Source: Mycolicibacterium fluoranthenivorans (GTDB lineage Bacteria > Actinomycetota > Actinomycetes > Mycobacteriales > Mycobacteriaceae). From it: a stretch of DNA of 64,000 nucleotides. The notes beneath the pieces were generated by a model. That model was not told the DNA's origin, did not search any database, and saw only the letters and a list, made by a program, of their open reading frames with translations. Positions 49,570 to 60,935 of this stretch are shown one piece after another. The stretch lies in contig NZ_JAANOW010000001.1 of assembly GCF_011758805.1 (NCBI RefSeq), positions 2,914,001 through 2,978,000 of the forward strand, written 5' to 3'. Both the position numbers and the translations under genes were made by a program. Each line of letters starts with the position of its first letter. The stretch's first letter is position 1.

Positions 49570-50564
49570 CGCGTTCGCTGATCATCCTGCCCGACGACTC
49601 CGCGAAGCCGGTGCTCGACGCGATCCACGCGGCCACCAAGTCGGTGCGCATCAAGATGTTCGCCTTCAGCCACCGGCCGCTGTTGGAGGCGGTGGTGGCC
49701 GCGCACCGGCGCGGTGTGGACGTGAAGGTGATGCTCAATCCCGAACGGCGCGACGGCGAAACCGACAACGACGCCGCTCGGGAGATGTTGCAGCAGTTCG
49801 GGATCGAGGTACGCGAGAGCAACCCCGCCTTCGACCTGACGCACGAGAAATCGATGGTCGTCGACGATGAGCACGCCTTCGTCGAGTCGCTGAACTGGAC
49901 CGAGGAGAACTTCACCCTCACCCGCGACTACGCCGTCGTCACGCCCAGCGCCTACGAGGTCGCCGAGATCATCGACTGCTTCGAAGCCGACTGGGCACGC
50001 GAGGATTTCGATCCCGGCACCGGCGCCCACCTGATCTGGTGCCCGTCTAACGGCAGGCATCGGATCGCCGACTTCATCGACCAGGCCAAGCACACCCTGT
50101 TCCTGCAGAACGAGCGCTACCAGGACCCGGTGATCATCGAGCGTCTCGTCCGGGCCGCGCACCGCGGGGTGAAGGTGCACGTCATGGCGCGCGCGGCACA
50201 TCATCTCAAGGACGGCAAGCTCGTCGAGGGGGTCAGCGGTATGCGCATCCTCGACGATGTCGGCATCAAGATCCACCGGCTCAAACACATGAAACTGCAC
50301 GCCAAGATGATTCTCGCCGACCACGAGCGGGCGGTCGTCGGCTCGATCAACTTCTCACCGGGCAGCTTCGACCACCGTCGCGAGCTGGCGATCGAGGTGA
50401 CCGACCACGAGATCACCCAGCGGTTGAACGAAGTGGCCCATCACGATTGGAAGCACTCCGAGCGGATGGACCTGTCCGATGCCGGATTGATCGCCGACCT
50501 CACCGGCCGGGGCCGGGACCCGCGCGACATCAACCAGCTCGCCCTGCACGAGCCGGACGCCTGA
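49566..50564 (+). CDS. Phospholipase D-like protein with two HKD motifs
   Basis: 332 residues with two HxKxxxxD motifs: LTHEKSMVVDDEHAFVESLNWT near residue 92 and KLHAKMILADHERAVVGSINFSPGSFDHRRELAIE near 243, the catalytic pattern of the PLD superfamily (phospholipases, cardiolipin synthases, nucleases). No signal peptide or membrane helix is seen, so it is probably cytoplasmic. Coupled to the ABC exporter by GTGA, suggesting a joint role, perhaps in lipid handling (inference). Confidence 0.88.
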   Translation: MTRSLIILPDDSAKPVLDAIHAATKSVRIKMFAFSHRPLLEAVVAAHRRGVDVKVMLNPERRDGETDNDAAREMLQQFGIEVRESNPAFDLTHEKSMVVDDEHAFVESLNWTEENFTLTRDYAVVTPSAYEVAEIIDCFEADWAREDFDPGTGAHLIWCPSNGRHRIADFIDQAKHTLFLQNERYQDPVIIERLVRAAHRGVKVHVMARAAHHLKDGKLVEGVSGMRILDDVGIKIHRLKHMKLHAKMILADHERAVVGSINFSPGSFDHRRELAIEVTDHEITQRLNEVAHHDWKHSERMDLSDAGLIADLTGRGRDPRDINQLALHEPDA

Positions 50565-50568
50565 CCCC

Positions 50569-52260
50569 TCAGGTCAACAGCAACCACCCGACGCCGAATG
50601 CGGCGGCCAGCGACGCCACCGTCAGCGGGATGCCGAACCGCACGAACGTCGCCGTCGTATACCCGCCCGGGCGCATCACCATCAGATTCGACTGATGGCT
50701 GAACGGGTTCAGGAACGTGAACGAGATACAGGTGCCGACCAGGATCAGCAACAGCGCGGGGTCCAGGCCCGTACTGGCCGCGATCGTCAGCACGACGGGG
50801 GTCAGGATCGCCGCGGCGGCGGCATTGGTGACGATATTCGTCACACACGTGGTGCCCAGCGCGAGCACCAGCACCACCAGCGCCGTATTGGATCCCGACA
50901 GGGCGATGATCGCCGACGAAATATGGTCGCCCAGACCGCTTCTCACCACGATCGTGCCCAGCCCGATGGAGCCGGCGATGATGGCCAGGATGTTCCAGTT
51001 GAGCGCACGCACCGCGGAGTGCGGGGTGAGCACCCCGGTGAGCACCATCATCGCCGCGCCCGCGACAGCGGCGATCTCGATGGGCGCCAACCCGAAGGAA
51101 CCGCTCACGATCACCGCGACCAGGATCGCCAGGGCGATCCATGTCTTGCCGGTCTGCGGTGCTTTGTCGGTGGCCTTCTGCCACAGCGCCACCAGTGGAT
51201 GACGGTCCAGGGTGCGCACCGATGCCGCGGTCACCAGGCACAGTCCGCCCGGCCGCGCGGGGGCCCGGCTGAGCCGCTCGTCGGTCTGGGCGGCGATCAC
51301 CACGATGGCGGTGCCCTCACCGACCTCGTCGACGTCCTCCTCGAGGTCGCGCACCGTCTTGTGCTCTTCGTTGGTGGCCACCGCGACCAGGTACAGCGGT
51401 TGCGGTGACTGGTGGAAACGCGGGCTGCCCCACAGCATCCGAACCCCGGCCTCGGTGGCCCGGTAGAGCATGATGTCGTCGGTCTCCAGGACGGCATCGC
51501 CGTCGATGCGCTGCCCCTGGCGCCGGATACCGAGAAGTGCGTACTCCGCCGTGGTGTGGATCCCCAGCGCCGCGGCGGTGCGGCCGACGGCGTTGGCGCC
51601 GGCGGCCAGCGGGATCTCGGCGCGCCAGGACAGGTCCGGTGTCTCGGCGGGCGCCTCGCCGCGCAGCATCAGCGGTGCGGTCACCAGCAGGACCACCCAA
51701 CCCACCAGCGCCACCGGTACCGCGATCGGCACGAACGAGAACATCGACAGGTGCACGCCCGCGGGCTCGGCCAGTGCGGCGATCAGCAGGTTCGAACTGG
51801 TGCCGATCAGCGTGGCCGAACCTGCCAGCGTGGTGGCGTGTGCGATCGGCAGCAGTACCCCGCGGGCAGGGACTCCGGACCGCTGCTGCAGCTCGGCGGC
51901 GGCCGGGATGAGCATCGCGACGATCGGCGTGGTGTTGATCAGGGCGGAGACGAACCCGACCGGGGGAATGAGCCGGCGCAGCGCCTGACCGGCCGAGCGG
52001 ACGCCGTCGAGCAGTCGATACGTCACCCGTGACACCACCCCGGTGTGCAGCACACCCTTGGCGATCACCAGCATCGCGGCCACGGTGATGACACCGGCGT
52101 TGCTCAGTCCGGCGAACAGCTCAGCGGGAGTGGCGATCCCGAGCAGGCCCGCGGCGACCAGCGCGCAGATGAGCGCCAGCACCGCCGGGGTGCGTCCGGT
52201 CGTCATCGCCACCAGGGTGAGAACGACGATGACCGCCGCGACGAGTGCCATGTAGGGCAT
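50569..52260 (-). CDS. SLC13/DASS-type transporter with TrkA-C domains
   Basis: 563 residues, about 11 membrane helices. The halves carry the DASS-like hairpin motifs SALINTTPIVAMLIPAA and ATTLAGSATLIGTSSNLL, repeated as VTNIVTNAAAAAILTPVV and SFTFLNPFSHQSNLMV. A cytosolic middle part (PLAAGANAVGRTAAALGIHTTAEYALLGIRRQG and LSRAPARPGGLCLVTA) looks like RCK_C/TrkA-C ligand-binding modules. Members take up dicarboxylates or sulfate; the substrate is not clear. Convergent with the PLD gene (4 bp between stops), divergent from gap. Confidence 0.88.
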   Translation of the reverse strand: MPYMALVAAVIVVLTLVAMTTGRTPAVLALICALVAAGLLGIATPAELFAGLSNAGVITVAAMLVIAKGVLHTGVVSRVTYRLLDGVRSAGQALRRLIPPVGFVSALINTTPIVAMLIPAAAELQQRSGVPARGVLLPIAHATTLAGSATLIGTSSNLLIAALAEPAGVHLSMFSFVPIAVPVALVGWVVLLVTAPLMLRGEAPAETPDLSWRAEIPLAAGANAVGRTAAALGIHTTAEYALLGIRRQGQRIDGDAVLETDDIMLYRATEAGVRMLWGSPRFHQSPQPLYLVAVATNEEHKTVRDLEEDVDEVGEGTAIVVIAAQTDERLSRAPARPGGLCLVTAASVRTLDRHPLVALWQKATDKAPQTGKTWIALAILVAVIVSGSFGLAPIEIAAVAGAAMMVLTGVLTPHSAVRALNWNILAIIAGSIGLGTIVVRSGLGDHISSAIIALSGSNTALVVLVLALGTTCVTNIVTNAAAAAILTPVVLTIAASTGLDPALLLILVGTCISFTFLNPFSHQSNLMVMRPGGYTTATFVRFGIPLTVASLAAAFGVGWLLLT

Positions 52261-52263
52261 TAT

Positions 52264-52277
52264 CGGGACCAGTCCCG
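52264..52277. promoter_or_regulatory. Inverted repeat between the transporter and gap
   Basis: CGGGAC-CA-GTCCCG, three bases from the transporter start and about 100 bp before gap. Half-sites resemble DosR half-sites but with shorter spacing. Possible operator for the divergent promoters. Confidence 0.4.
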
Positions 52278-52319
52278 GCCGTGTCCTGACCAGCCCGCAC
52301 GCGGGCGAAGCAGCACTAC

Positions 52320-53399
<1,080 letters not shown>

Positions 53400-53400
53400 T

Positions 53401-53421
53401 CGGGGCGAGCGAAGCGACGGG
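53401..53421 (+). repeat. Dispersed 21-bp repeat, copy between gap and pgk
   Basis: Contains GGGGCGAGCGAAGCGACGGG, starting 2 bp after the gap stop. Identical to the copy inside ribE (28675-28695). Confidence 0.75.
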
Positions 53422-53432
53422 ATAGAGACACA

Positions 53433-54653
53433 GTGGTTGCCACGCTTTCTGATCTGCTCAAAGAGGGTGTCGAAGGTCGGGGCGTCCTGGTGCGCTCCGA
53501 CCTGAACGTCCCCCTCGACGACAACGGGGTCATCACCGATCCGGGGCGCATCATCGCCTCGGTGCCGACGCTGAAGGCACTGGCCGACGCCGGCGCCAAG
53601 GTGGTCGTGACCGCGCACCTGGGTCGCCCGAAGGGTGCGCCGGAGGCGAAGTTCTCGCTGGCCCCGGTGGCCGCGGCGCTGGGGGAGCGGCTGGGCCGCC
53701 ACGTCCAGCTCGCCGGCGATGTGGTCGGTTCTGACGCCCTGGCGCGTGCCGAAGGTTTGACCGACGGTGACGTGCTGCTGCTGGAGAACATCCGCTTCGA
53801 CGCGCGGGAGACCAGCAAGGACGACGCCGAGCGGCTCGCGCTGGCCAAGGCCCTGGCCGGCCTGGTCGAGGGTGCCGACGGCACGCCGGGGGCGTTCGTC
53901 TCCGACGGTTTCGGTGTGGTGCACCGCAAGCAGGCCTCCGTGTACGACGTCGCGACCTTGCTGCCGCATTACGCGGGCACGCTGGTGGCCACCGAGGTCA
54001 AGGTGCTGCAGCAGCTGACCAGCGCAGGCGAGCGGCCCTATGCGGTGGTGCTCGGTGGTTCCAAGGTGTCCGACAAGCTCGCGGTCATCGAGAACCTCGC
54101 CACCAAGGCCGACAGCATCGTCATCGGTGGCGGCATGTGCTACACCTTCCTTGCCGCGCAGGGGCTTTCGGTGGGCAACTCGCTGTGCCAGGTCGAGATG
54201 TTGGATACCTGTAGGGACCTGCTCGAAAAATACGGTGATGTGATCCACCTGCCGGTGGACATCGAGGTGGCCGACGGGTTCGCCGCGGACTCGCCGCACG
54301 AGACGGTGGCGGCCGACCAGATCCCGGAAGGCAAGATGGGCCTGGACATCGGCCCGGAGTCGGTGAAGCGGTTCACGGCGCTGCTGTCGAACGCCAAGAC
54401 GGTGTTCTGGAACGGCCCGATGGGTGTGTTCGAGTTCCCGGAGTTCGCCGCGGGCACCAAGGGGGTCGCCGAGGCGATCATCGGTGCCACCGCCAAGGGC
54501 GCGTTCAGCGTCGTCGGCGGCGGCGACTCGGCGGCCGCGGTGCGTCAGCTCGGCCTGCCCGAGGACGGTTTCTCGCACATCTCGACCGGCGGCGGCGCGT
54601 CGCTGGAATACCTCGAGGGCAAAACCCTGCCCGGCATCGATATCCTGAAATAG
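53433..54653 (+). CDS. pgk: Phosphoglycerate kinase
   Basis: 406 residues: [82 protein letters not shown] and the C-terminal [38 protein letters not shown]. Transfers phosphate from 1,3-bisphosphoglycerate to ADP. GTG start at 53433; lies 33 bp after gap. Confidence 0.97.
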   Translation: MVATLSDLLKEGVEGRGVLVRSDLNVPLDDNGVITDPGRIIASVPTLKALADAGAKVVVTAHLGRPKGAPEAKFSLAPVAAALGERLGRHVQLAGDVVGSDALARAEGLTDGDVLLLENIRFDARETSKDDAERLALAKALAGLVEGADGTPGAFVSDGFGVVHRKQASVYDVATLLPHYAGTLVATEVKVLQQLTSAGERPYAVVLGGSKVSDKLAVIENLATKADSIVIGGGMCYTFLAAQGLSVGNSLCQVEMLDTCRDLLEKYGDVIHLPVDIEVADGFAADSPHETVAADQIPEGKMGLDIGPESVKRFTALLSNAKTVFWNGPMGVFEFPEFAAGTKGVAEAIIGATAKGAFSVVGGGDSAAAVRQLGLPEDGFSHISTGGGASLEYLEGKTLPGIDILK

Positions 54654-54674
54654 AAGTACTGGAGTCGTAGAAAT

Positions 54675-55460
54675 ATGGCACGTAAGCCGCTGATCGCCGG
54701 CAACTGGAAGATGAACCTCAATCATTTCGAGGCCATCGCGCTGGTGCAGAAGATCGCCTTCGCCTTGCCGGACAAGTATTTCGACAAGGTGGATGTGACC
54801 GTCATCCCGCCGTTCACGGATCTGCGCAGTGTGCAGACCCTGGTCGACGGGGACAAGCTGCGGCTCACCTACGGTGCCCAGGACGTGTCCCAGCACGATT
54901 CCGGTGCCTACACCGGTGAGATCAGCGGTGCGTTCCTGGCCAAGCTGGGGGTCACCTTCGCCGTCGTCGGGCATTCGGAGCGGCGCACCTACCATGCCGA
55001 GTCCGACGAGGTGGTGGCCGCCAAGGCCAAGGCCGCACTCAAGCACGGGCTCACCCCGATCGTCTGTATCGGGGAACAGCTCGATGTGCGCGAGGCGGGC
55101 AACCACGTCGAGTTCAACGTGAACTCGTTGCGGGGCTCGCTGGCGGGGCTGTCGGCCGAGCAGATCAGCCAGGTGGTGATCGCCTACGAGCCCGTGTGGG
55201 CGATCGGCACCGGGCGGGTCGCCAGTGCCGCCGACGCGCAGGAAGTGTGCAAGGCCATCCGCGACGAGCTGGTGGCGCTGGCATCACCGGAGATCGCCGC
55301 CGGGGTGCGGGTGCTCTACGGCGGTTCGGTCAACGCCAAGAACGTCGGTGAGATCGTCGGCCAGCCCGATGTGGACGGTGCGCTGGTCGGTGGTGCGTCG
55401 CTGGACGGCGAGCAGTTCGCCACGCTGTCCGCGATTGCGGCGGGCGGGCCCCTGCCGTGA
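54675..55460 (+). CDS. tpiA: Triosephosphate isomerase
   Basis: 261 residues: [19 protein letters not shown] (catalytic Lys), [13 protein letters not shown] (catalytic His near 98), [16 protein letters not shown] (catalytic Glu near 172) and [15 protein letters not shown]. Follows pgk by 21 bp with CTGGAG upstream. Confidence 0.97.
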   Translation: MARKPLIAGNWKMNLNHFEAIALVQKIAFALPDKYFDKVDVTVIPPFTDLRSVQTLVDGDKLRLTYGAQDVSQHDSGAYTGEISGAFLAKLGVTFAVVGHSERRTYHAESDEVVAAKAKAALKHGLTPIVCIGEQLDVREAGNHVEFNVNSLRGSLAGLSAEQISQVVIAYEPVWAIGTGRVASAADAQEVCKAIRDELVALASPEIAAGVRVLYGGSVNAKNVGEIVGQPDVDGALVGGASLDGEQFATLSAIAAGGPLP

Positions 55461-55472
55461 TTTCGGGCCCGG

Positions 55473-55478
55473 TAGGCT
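55473..55478 (+). promoter_or_regulatory. Leaderless -10 box of secG
   Basis: TAGGCT ending 7 bases before the secG ATG; gives secG its own promoter inside the glycolytic unit. Confidence 0.5.
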
Positions 55479-55485
55479 GACCGCC

Positions 55486-55722
55486 ATGGAACTCGCTCTG
55501 CAGATCACCCTCGTCGTCACCAGCGTTCTGGTGGTGCTGTTGGTGCTCCTGCATCGCGCCAAGGGTGGCGGCCTGTCGACCCTGTTCGGTGGCGGCGTGC
55601 AGTCGAGCCTCTCCGGCTCGACGGTGGTGGAGAAGAACCTCGACCGGCTGACCTATTTCATCGTCGGTATCTGGGTGGTGTCCATCATCGGGATGGCGCT
55701 GCGCATCAAGTACAACGTCTGA
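55486..55722 (+). CDS. secG: Preprotein translocase subunit SecG
   Basis: 78 residues with two membrane helices (LQITLVVTSVLVVLLVLLHRAK and LTYFIVGIWVVSIIGMALRI) separated by the typical Gly-rich GGGLSTLFGGGVQSSLSGSTVVEKNLDRLT loop. Part of the SecYEG channel. Located after tpiA as in other mycobacteria. Confidence 0.95.
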   Translation: MELALQITLVVTSVLVVLLVLLHRAKGGGLSTLFGGGVQSSLSGSTVVEKNLDRLTYFIVGIWVVSIIGMALRIKYNV

Positions 55723-55737
55723 CGGCTGGCTCCCTCG

Positions 55738-55773
55738 TCGTCTAGCTCGCTCGTCTAGCTCGCTCGTCTAGCT
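55738..55773. repeat. 13-bp tandem repeat at the end of the LysE gene
   Basis: TCGTCTAGCTCGC occurs twice in full and once partly. Each unit carries a stop codon (TAG on the minus strand); the first one met is the LysE stop. Confidence 0.7.
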
Positions 55774-56397
55774 TTCCGTGGCCAGGCGCACGCCGAAGCC
55801 CACCAGGACCAATCCGGTCAGGGTGTCCAGCCGGCGGCGTATCCGCGGGGTCTGCATCCAGCTCGCGATGGTGCCCGACGCAACCACCAAGCCCGCGCAG
55901 TAGCAGGCGGTCAGCACGATGAAGAGGCCGCCGAGGGCGAGCGTCGTCCAGCCGACCGGGTAGCCCGCCGGTACGAAGCCGGGCAGGAAGCTCACGAAGA
56001 ACACCCCGACCTTCGGGTTGAGGATGTCGGTGAGAAATCCGGACAGGAATCCGGGTCGCAGCAGGCCGAGCCCGGTGGTGTCCGGTCCGGTCGGCGGGCC
56101 CGCACGCTCCGCGGTGGTCCGCCGCAGCGAGCGCAACGACTGCACGCCCAGCCACACCAGATAGCAGGCGCCGGCGATCTTGAGCGCTTCGTAACCGACC
56201 TCGCTGGCCCGCAGCAGCGCCGCCAGCCCGAACGCCGCCGCGGCAACCCACACCGTCAGGCCGCACAGCACGCCCAGTGCCGTGAGCACCCCGCCCCTGG
56301 TGCCCCCGCGCACCATGCCGCGGACCACGACCAGGGTGTCCGGGCCCGGCAACAGCACCACGATCACCGCCGCGGCGGCGAAGGACATCACGTTCAT
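55768..56397 (-). CDS. LysE/RhtB family amino-acid exporter
   Basis: 209 residues with six membrane helices and the family motif VIVVLLPGPDTLVVVRGMVRGGTRGGVLTALGVLCGL near the start, plus LTDILNPKVGVFFVSFLPGFVPAG. Exports amino acids; substrate unknown. The ATG at 56397 (MNVMSFAAAA) gives the usual N-terminus; the long upstream frame is non-coding. Divergent from ppc; its stop codon lies in the 13-bp tandem repeat. Confidence 0.88.
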   Translation of the reverse strand: MNVMSFAAAAVIVVLLPGPDTLVVVRGMVRGGTRGGVLTALGVLCGLTVWVAAAAFGLAALLRASEVGYEALKIAGACYLVWLGVQSLRSLRRTTAERAGPPTGPDTTGLGLLRPGFLSGFLTDILNPKVGVFFVSFLPGFVPAGYPVGWTTLALGGLFIVLTACYCAGLVVASGTIASWMQTPRIRRRLDTLTGLVLVGFGVRLATES

Positions 56398-56463
56398 CAG
56401 CACCGGGTCAGCGTAGAACAGCGGTACCGCCAGTCTCGCCCTGCACAGGCACAGGCTGCCGTC

Positions 56464-56469
56464 GATAAT
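56464..56469 (+). promoter_or_regulatory. Candidate leaderless -10 box of ppc
   Basis: GATAAT ending 7 bases before the ppc ATG. Confidence 0.4.
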
Positions 56470-56476
56470 TGAGCAC

Positions 56477-59293
56477 ATGGCTGACAACGGACGCGTGGAA
56501 ACGGTGCTGGAACCGATCGGATCGGTGCGGCGGACCCACGTGGGCCGTGAGGCCACCGAACCGATGCGCGAAGACATCCGGCTGTTGGGCGCGATCCTCG
56601 GTGACACCGTCCGCGAGCAGCACGGCGATGTGGTGTTCGACCTGGTGGAGCGTGCCCGGGTCGGCGCGTTCCAGGTGCGCCGCTCCGAACTCGACCGGGC
56701 CGACCTGGCCGACCTGTTCGCCGGTGTCGACATCCACCTGGCGATTCCCGTCATCCGGGCCTTCACCCATTTCGCCCTGCTGGCCAATGTCGCCGAGGAC
56801 ATCCACCGCGAACGGCGCCGGGCCGTGCACGTCGCGGCGGGTGAGCCACCGCAGGACAGCAGTCTGGCCGCCACCTACCTCAAACTGGACGCCGCCGGCC
56901 TGGATGCCGAGCACGTCGCCGAGGCGCTGCGCGGTGCGCTGGTCTCCCCGGTGATCACCGCACACCCCACCGAGACGCGGCGCAGGACGGTGTTCGACAC
57001 CCAGCACCGGATCACCGAGCTGATGCGGCTGCGGGCGCAGGGGCACACCGCCACCGCGGACGGCCGCGATATCGAGACCGAACTGCGCAGGCATATCCTC
57101 ACGCTCTGGCAGACCGCGCTGATCCGCCTGTCACGGCTGAAGATCTCCGATGAGATCGAGACGGGGCTGCGCTACTACCAGTCGGCGTTCTTCGAGGTCA
57201 TCCCGCAGGTCAACGCCGAGGTGCGGACCGCGCTGGAAACCCTGTTCCCCGGGGCCGAGCTGCCGGCCGACCCCATCCTGCGGCCGGGCTCGTGGATCGG
57301 CGGCGACCGGGACGGCAACCCGAATGTCAACGCCGATATCGTGCGGCTGGCGACCGGGCGGGCCGCCTACACCGCGATCGCGCACTATTTCGACGAGCTC
57401 ACCGCGCTGGAACAGGAACTGTCCATGTCGGCGCGGCTGGTGCACGTCACCGACGGCCTGCTGGGGCTGATCTCGATGTGCACCGAACCGGCCCGCGCGG
57501 ACGAGCCGTACCGCCGGGCGCTGCGGGTCATTCACGCCCGTCTCACCGCGACCGCGGCGGCCATCCTGGACGAACAGCCGGAGGCGGTGCTCGATCTGGG
57601 TCTGGAACCGTATGTGACCCCGGCCGAACTGCTGGCCGATCTGGATATCGTCGACGCGTCGCTGCGGGCCAACGGAAGCGCAGTGCTGGCCGATGATCGA
57701 TTGGGCCGGTTGCGGGAAGCCGTGCGGGTCTTCGGTTTTCACCTGTCCGGGCTGGACATGCGGCAGAACTCCGAGGTGCACGAGGAGGTCGTCGCCGAAC
57801 TGCTGGCGTGGGCGGGCGTGCATCCCGATTACGCCTCGCTGCCGGAGGAGGAGCGGGTGGCGTTGCTGGCCGCCGAGATCGCCACTCGGCGGCCACTGAT
57901 CGGCGAGGGCGCCGAACTGTCCGAGCTGGCACGCAAGGAACTCGGGATCGTCGCGGCCGCGGCACGGGCGGTCAAGGTGTTCGGGCCGCAGGCGGTCCCC
58001 AACTACATCATCTCCATGTGCCAGTCCGTCTCCGATATGCTGGAGGCCGCGGTCCTGCTCAAAGAGGCTGGGCTGCTTGATGTTTCCGGTGATCAGCCGT
58101 ACGCCCCGGTCGGTGTCGTGCCGCTGTTCGAGACCATCGACGACCTGCAGCGCGGGGCGGCCATCCTGGAGTCGGTGCTCGCTCTGCCGGTATACCGCGC
58201 CATGGTGACCGCGCGCGACGAGCATCAGGAGATCATGCTCGGCTACTCGGACTCGAACAAGGACGGCGGCTATCTGGCGGCCAACTGGGCGCTGTACCGG
58301 GCCGAACTCGATCTGGTCGAATCGGCCAGTAAGACCGGAATCCGGTTGCGGCTCTTCCATGGTCGCGGCGGTACCGTCGGCCGCGGTGGTGGACCCAGCT
58401 ACGACGCGATCCTGGCCCAGCCGCCCGGGGCGGTGAAGGGTTCGTTGCGGCTCACCGAGCAGGGCGAGATCATCGCCGCCAAGTACGCCGAGCCCCGCAT
58501 CGCACACCGCAACCTGGAGACGCTGCTGGCGGCGACCCTCGAGTCGACGCTGCTCGACACCGAAGGGTTGGGCGGTCTGGCCGAAGACGCCTATGCGGTA
58601 CTCGACGACCTGGCTGCCCGCGCTCAGCGCGCGTACTCCGAATTGGTGCACGAGACACCGGGTTTCGTCGAGTACTTCAAAGCCTCCACACCGGTCAGCG
58701 AAATCGGGGCGCTCAACATCGGCAGCAGGCCCACCTCACGCAAGCCCACCACGGCCATCTCCGACCTGCGCGCCATCCCGTGGGTGCTGGCCTGGAGCCA
58801 GTCCAGGGTCATGCTGCCCGGCTGGTACGGCACCGGCACGGCGTTCGAGGAGTTCATCTCGGCCAACGGCCCGCAGGACGAAGCCGCCCGACTCGAGGTG
58901 CTACAGGACCTCTACGAGCGGTGGCCGTTCTTCCGGACCGTGCTGTCGAACATGGCACAGGTGCTGGCCAAGTCGGATATGGGCCTGGCGGCGCGGTATT
59001 CGGAGCTCGTCGGCGACGAGGAGCTGCGGGCGCGGGTGTTCGACAAGATCCTCGCCGAGCACGACCGGACCATCAGGATGCACCGGCTCATCACCGGCCA
59101 GGACGACCTGCTGGCCGACAACGCCGCGCTGGCCCGCTCGGTGTTCAACAGGTTCCCCTACCTGGAGCCGCTGAATCACCTGCAGGTGGAACTCCTGCGG
59201 CGCCACCGTGCCGGCGATACCGAGGAGCTGGTGCAGCGCGGCATCCTGCTCACCATGAGCGGGCTGGCCACCGCGCTGCGCAACTCCGGGTAG
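56477..59293 (+). CDS. ppc: Phosphoenolpyruvate carboxylase
   Basis: 938 residues. Anaplerotic carboxylation of PEP to oxaloacetate. Motifs: [15 protein letters not shown] (catalytic His near 163), [40 protein letters not shown] near 589 and [28 protein letters not shown] near 625, then [11 protein letters not shown] and the C-terminal NSG. This gene is present in M. leprae and fast growers at the same place between secG and pgl, and missing from M. tuberculosis. A short GGCCC-GAA-GGGCC hairpin (59293-59305) follows the stop. Confidence 0.96.
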   Translation: MADNGRVETVLEPIGSVRRTHVGREATEPMREDIRLLGAILGDTVREQHGDVVFDLVERARVGAFQVRRSELDRADLADLFAGVDIHLAIPVIRAFTHFALLANVAEDIHRERRRAVHVAAGEPPQDSSLAATYLKLDAAGLDAEHVAEALRGALVSPVITAHPTETRRRTVFDTQHRITELMRLRAQGHTATADGRDIETELRRHILTLWQTALIRLSRLKISDEIETGLRYYQSAFFEVIPQVNAEVRTALETLFPGAELPADPILRPGSWIGGDRDGNPNVNADIVRLATGRAAYTAIAHYFDELTALEQELSMSARLVHVTDGLLGLISMCTEPARADEPYRRALRVIHARLTATAAAILDEQPEAVLDLGLEPYVTPAELLADLDIVDASLRANGSAVLADDRLGRLREAVRVFGFHLSGLDMRQNSEVHEEVVAELLAWAGVHPDYASLPEEERVALLAAEIATRRPLIGEGAELSELARKELGIVAAAARAVKVFGPQAVPNYIISMCQSVSDMLEAAVLLKEAGLLDVSGDQPYAPVGVVPLFETIDDLQRGAAILESVLALPVYRAMVTARDEHQEIMLGYSDSNKDGGYLAANWALYRAELDLVESASKTGIRLRLFHGRGGTVGRGGGPSYDAILAQPPGAVKGSLRLTEQGEIIAAKYAEPRIAHRNLETLLAATLESTLLDTEGLGGLAEDAYAVLDDLAARAQRAYSELVHETPGFVEYFKASTPVSEIGALNIGSRPTSRKPTTAISDLRAIPWVLAWSQSRVMLPGWYGTGTAFEEFISANGPQDEAARLEVLQDLYERWPFFRTVLSNMAQVLAKSDMGLAARYSELVGDEELRARVFDKILAEHDRTIRMHRLITGQDDLLADNAALARSVFNRFPYLEPLNHLQVELLRRHRAGDTEELVQRGILLTMSGLATALRNSG

Positions 59294-59305
59294 GCCCGAA
59301 GGGCC
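59293..59305. terminator. Short hairpin between ppc and pgl
   Basis: GGCCC-GAA-GGGCC in the 23-bp gap between convergent stops; a weak bidirectional terminator candidate. Confidence 0.35.
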
Positions 59306-59316
59306 GGGCCCGCGGC

Positions 59317-60030
59317 TCAGAGCTTGGCAGCGGCCGCCGCGTCGAGCAGCCACACGGTCTTCTCCGTGCCGAGGGCGCCGGCGGCCGGGACGTCCACGGC
59401 AGCCGCGCCGCCGAGAGCGGCGGCCACGGCGTCGGCCTTCTCGGTACCCGCGACCACCAGCCACACCTCACGGGCCCGGGCGACGGCGGGCAGCGTCAAG
59501 GTGATCCGCCGGGGTGGGGGCTTGGGGGAGTCGGTCACCGCGACTACGAGACGGGTGGTCTCGCGCACCGCGTCGGTGTGGGGGAACAGCGAGTTGATAT
59601 GTCCCTCACCGCCCATGCCCAACAGGTGCACGTCGAATTCCGCGGGCAGCAGGGCTTCATAGGCGGCCGCCGCATCCTCGATGGCATCGCCGAACTCGCC
59701 GTCGCTGGCCGCGATCGCGTGCACGTTGGCCGACGGGATGTCGATGCTCTCCAGCAACGCCTCCCGGGCCTGCTTGAAGTTCCGGTCCTCGTCGGCGGCC
59801 GGCACGAAGCGTTCGTCACCCCAGTACAGCGTCACCTTGGACCAGTCGATATCGGTGCCGAACCCGACGACGTGGCGCAGCAGCTTGATCCCGACGGTCC
59901 CACCGGTCAGCACGATCGAGGCCTCGCCGCGGTTGGCGATCGCCGAGGTGATGGCGCCCACCAGCCGGGCGCCGGCCGCCGCGGCCAACTCGTCTGGGTC
60001 GAGGTAGGTCTCGATCACGCGCTCAGACAT
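59317..60030 (-). CDS. pgl: 6-phosphogluconolactonase
   Basis: Hydrolyses 6-phosphogluconolactone. 237 residues: [18 protein letters not shown] (phosphate-binding loop), [39 protein letters not shown], and [27 protein letters not shown] at 60030 overlaps the opcA stop by 8 nt. Last gene of the minus-strand tkt-tal-zwf-opcA-pgl operon. Confidence 0.95.
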   Translation of the reverse strand: MSERVIETYLDPDELAAAAGARLVGAITSAIANRGEASIVLTGGTVGIKLLRHVVGFGTDIDWSKVTLYWGDERFVPAADEDRNFKQAREALLESIDIPSANVHAIAASDGEFGDAIEDAAAAYEALLPAEFDVHLLGMGGEGHINSLFPHTDAVRETTRLVVAVTDSPKPPPRRITLTLPAVARAREVWLVVAGTEKADAVAAALGGAAAVDVPAAGALGTEKTVWLLDAAAAAKL

Positions 60031-60934
60031 AGTCCACCTTGTCGATTCCCTGCAGTGCTTCGAAGTAGATATCGTCGGCATCCAGCCGGCGCATGTCCTC
60101 GGCCAGGCAGTCGCGGGTCTCCCTGCGGGCCAACGGGATCTGTGCGTCCGGCCGCCCGGTGCGGGTCAGCGTCGCGGTGACGCCCTCCTGCGGGCGGCTC
60201 AGCACGATGGTCTCGCTCGCCCGGGTCAGTTCGACCTTCAGCTCGCCGACCGCGCGCGATACCGGGCAGTCCAGCCGGCCGGCCAGCCAGCCGGCCAGGA
60301 TGTCCAGGGCGGGTTCGTCCTTCAGCCCCGACACCAGCACCGAGGTGATGGGCTCGTACGGCGCCTGATCCAGCGTGGCGGCCAACAGCGCCCGCCAGTA
60401 GGTGATCCGGCTCCACGCCAGATCGGTGTCACCCGGGGAGTATCCGGCCAGCCTGCTCTTGATGCACGCCAGCGGATCGGCGCCGTTGGTGGCGTCGGTG
60501 ATCCGGCGGATCGCCAGTTTGCCCAGCGGATCCTCGGCCGGTTTGGCCGGCGCCAGGTCCGGCCACCAGGTCACCACGGGGGTGTCGGGCAACAGGAACG
60601 GTATCACCACGCTGCTGGCGTGATTGGCGAGCGGGCCCGAAAGGTGCAGCACGACAACCTCGTTGGCGCCGGCGTCGCGGCCCACCCGCAGCTGCGCGTC
60701 CAGCCGGGCCTCGGTCGTCAGCCGGTCGCCGGGGATGACGACGATGACGCGGCAGGGATGTTCGCGGCTGGCGGCGTTGGCCGCCTCGATCGACTCCTCC
60801 AGCAGCGACTCGCTGTCGGGCGCGACCACCAGCGTCAGCACCCGGCCGAGGGTGATCGCGCCACCCTCTTCGCGCAGTTCGACGATCTTCTTGTTGATGG
60901 CACCGGTATCGGTGTCCGGCAGATCCAGTATCAC
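60023..60934 (-). CDS. opcA: OpcA, glucose-6-phosphate dehydrogenase assembly protein
   Basis: 303 residues, the usual mycobacterial length, from the GTG at 60934 ([25 protein letters not shown]). Conserved stretches include [43 protein letters not shown] and [16 protein letters not shown]. Needed for active G6PDH assembly or regulation in actinobacteria and cyanobacteria. One base separates it from the zwf stop. Confidence 0.95.
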   Translation of the reverse strand: MILDLPDTDTGAINKKIVELREEGGAITLGRVLTLVVAPDSESLLEESIEAANAASREHPCRVIVVIPGDRLTTEARLDAQLRVGRDAGANEVVVLHLSGPLANHASSVVIPFLLPDTPVVTWWPDLAPAKPAEDPLGKLAIRRITDATNGADPLACIKSRLAGYSPGDTDLAWSRITYWRALLAATLDQAPYEPITSVLVSGLKDEPALDILAGWLAGRLDCPVSRAVGELKVELTRASETIVLSRPQEGVTATLTRTGRPDAQIPLARRETRDCLAEDMRRLDADDIYFEALQGIDKVDYV

Positions 60935-60935
60935 G

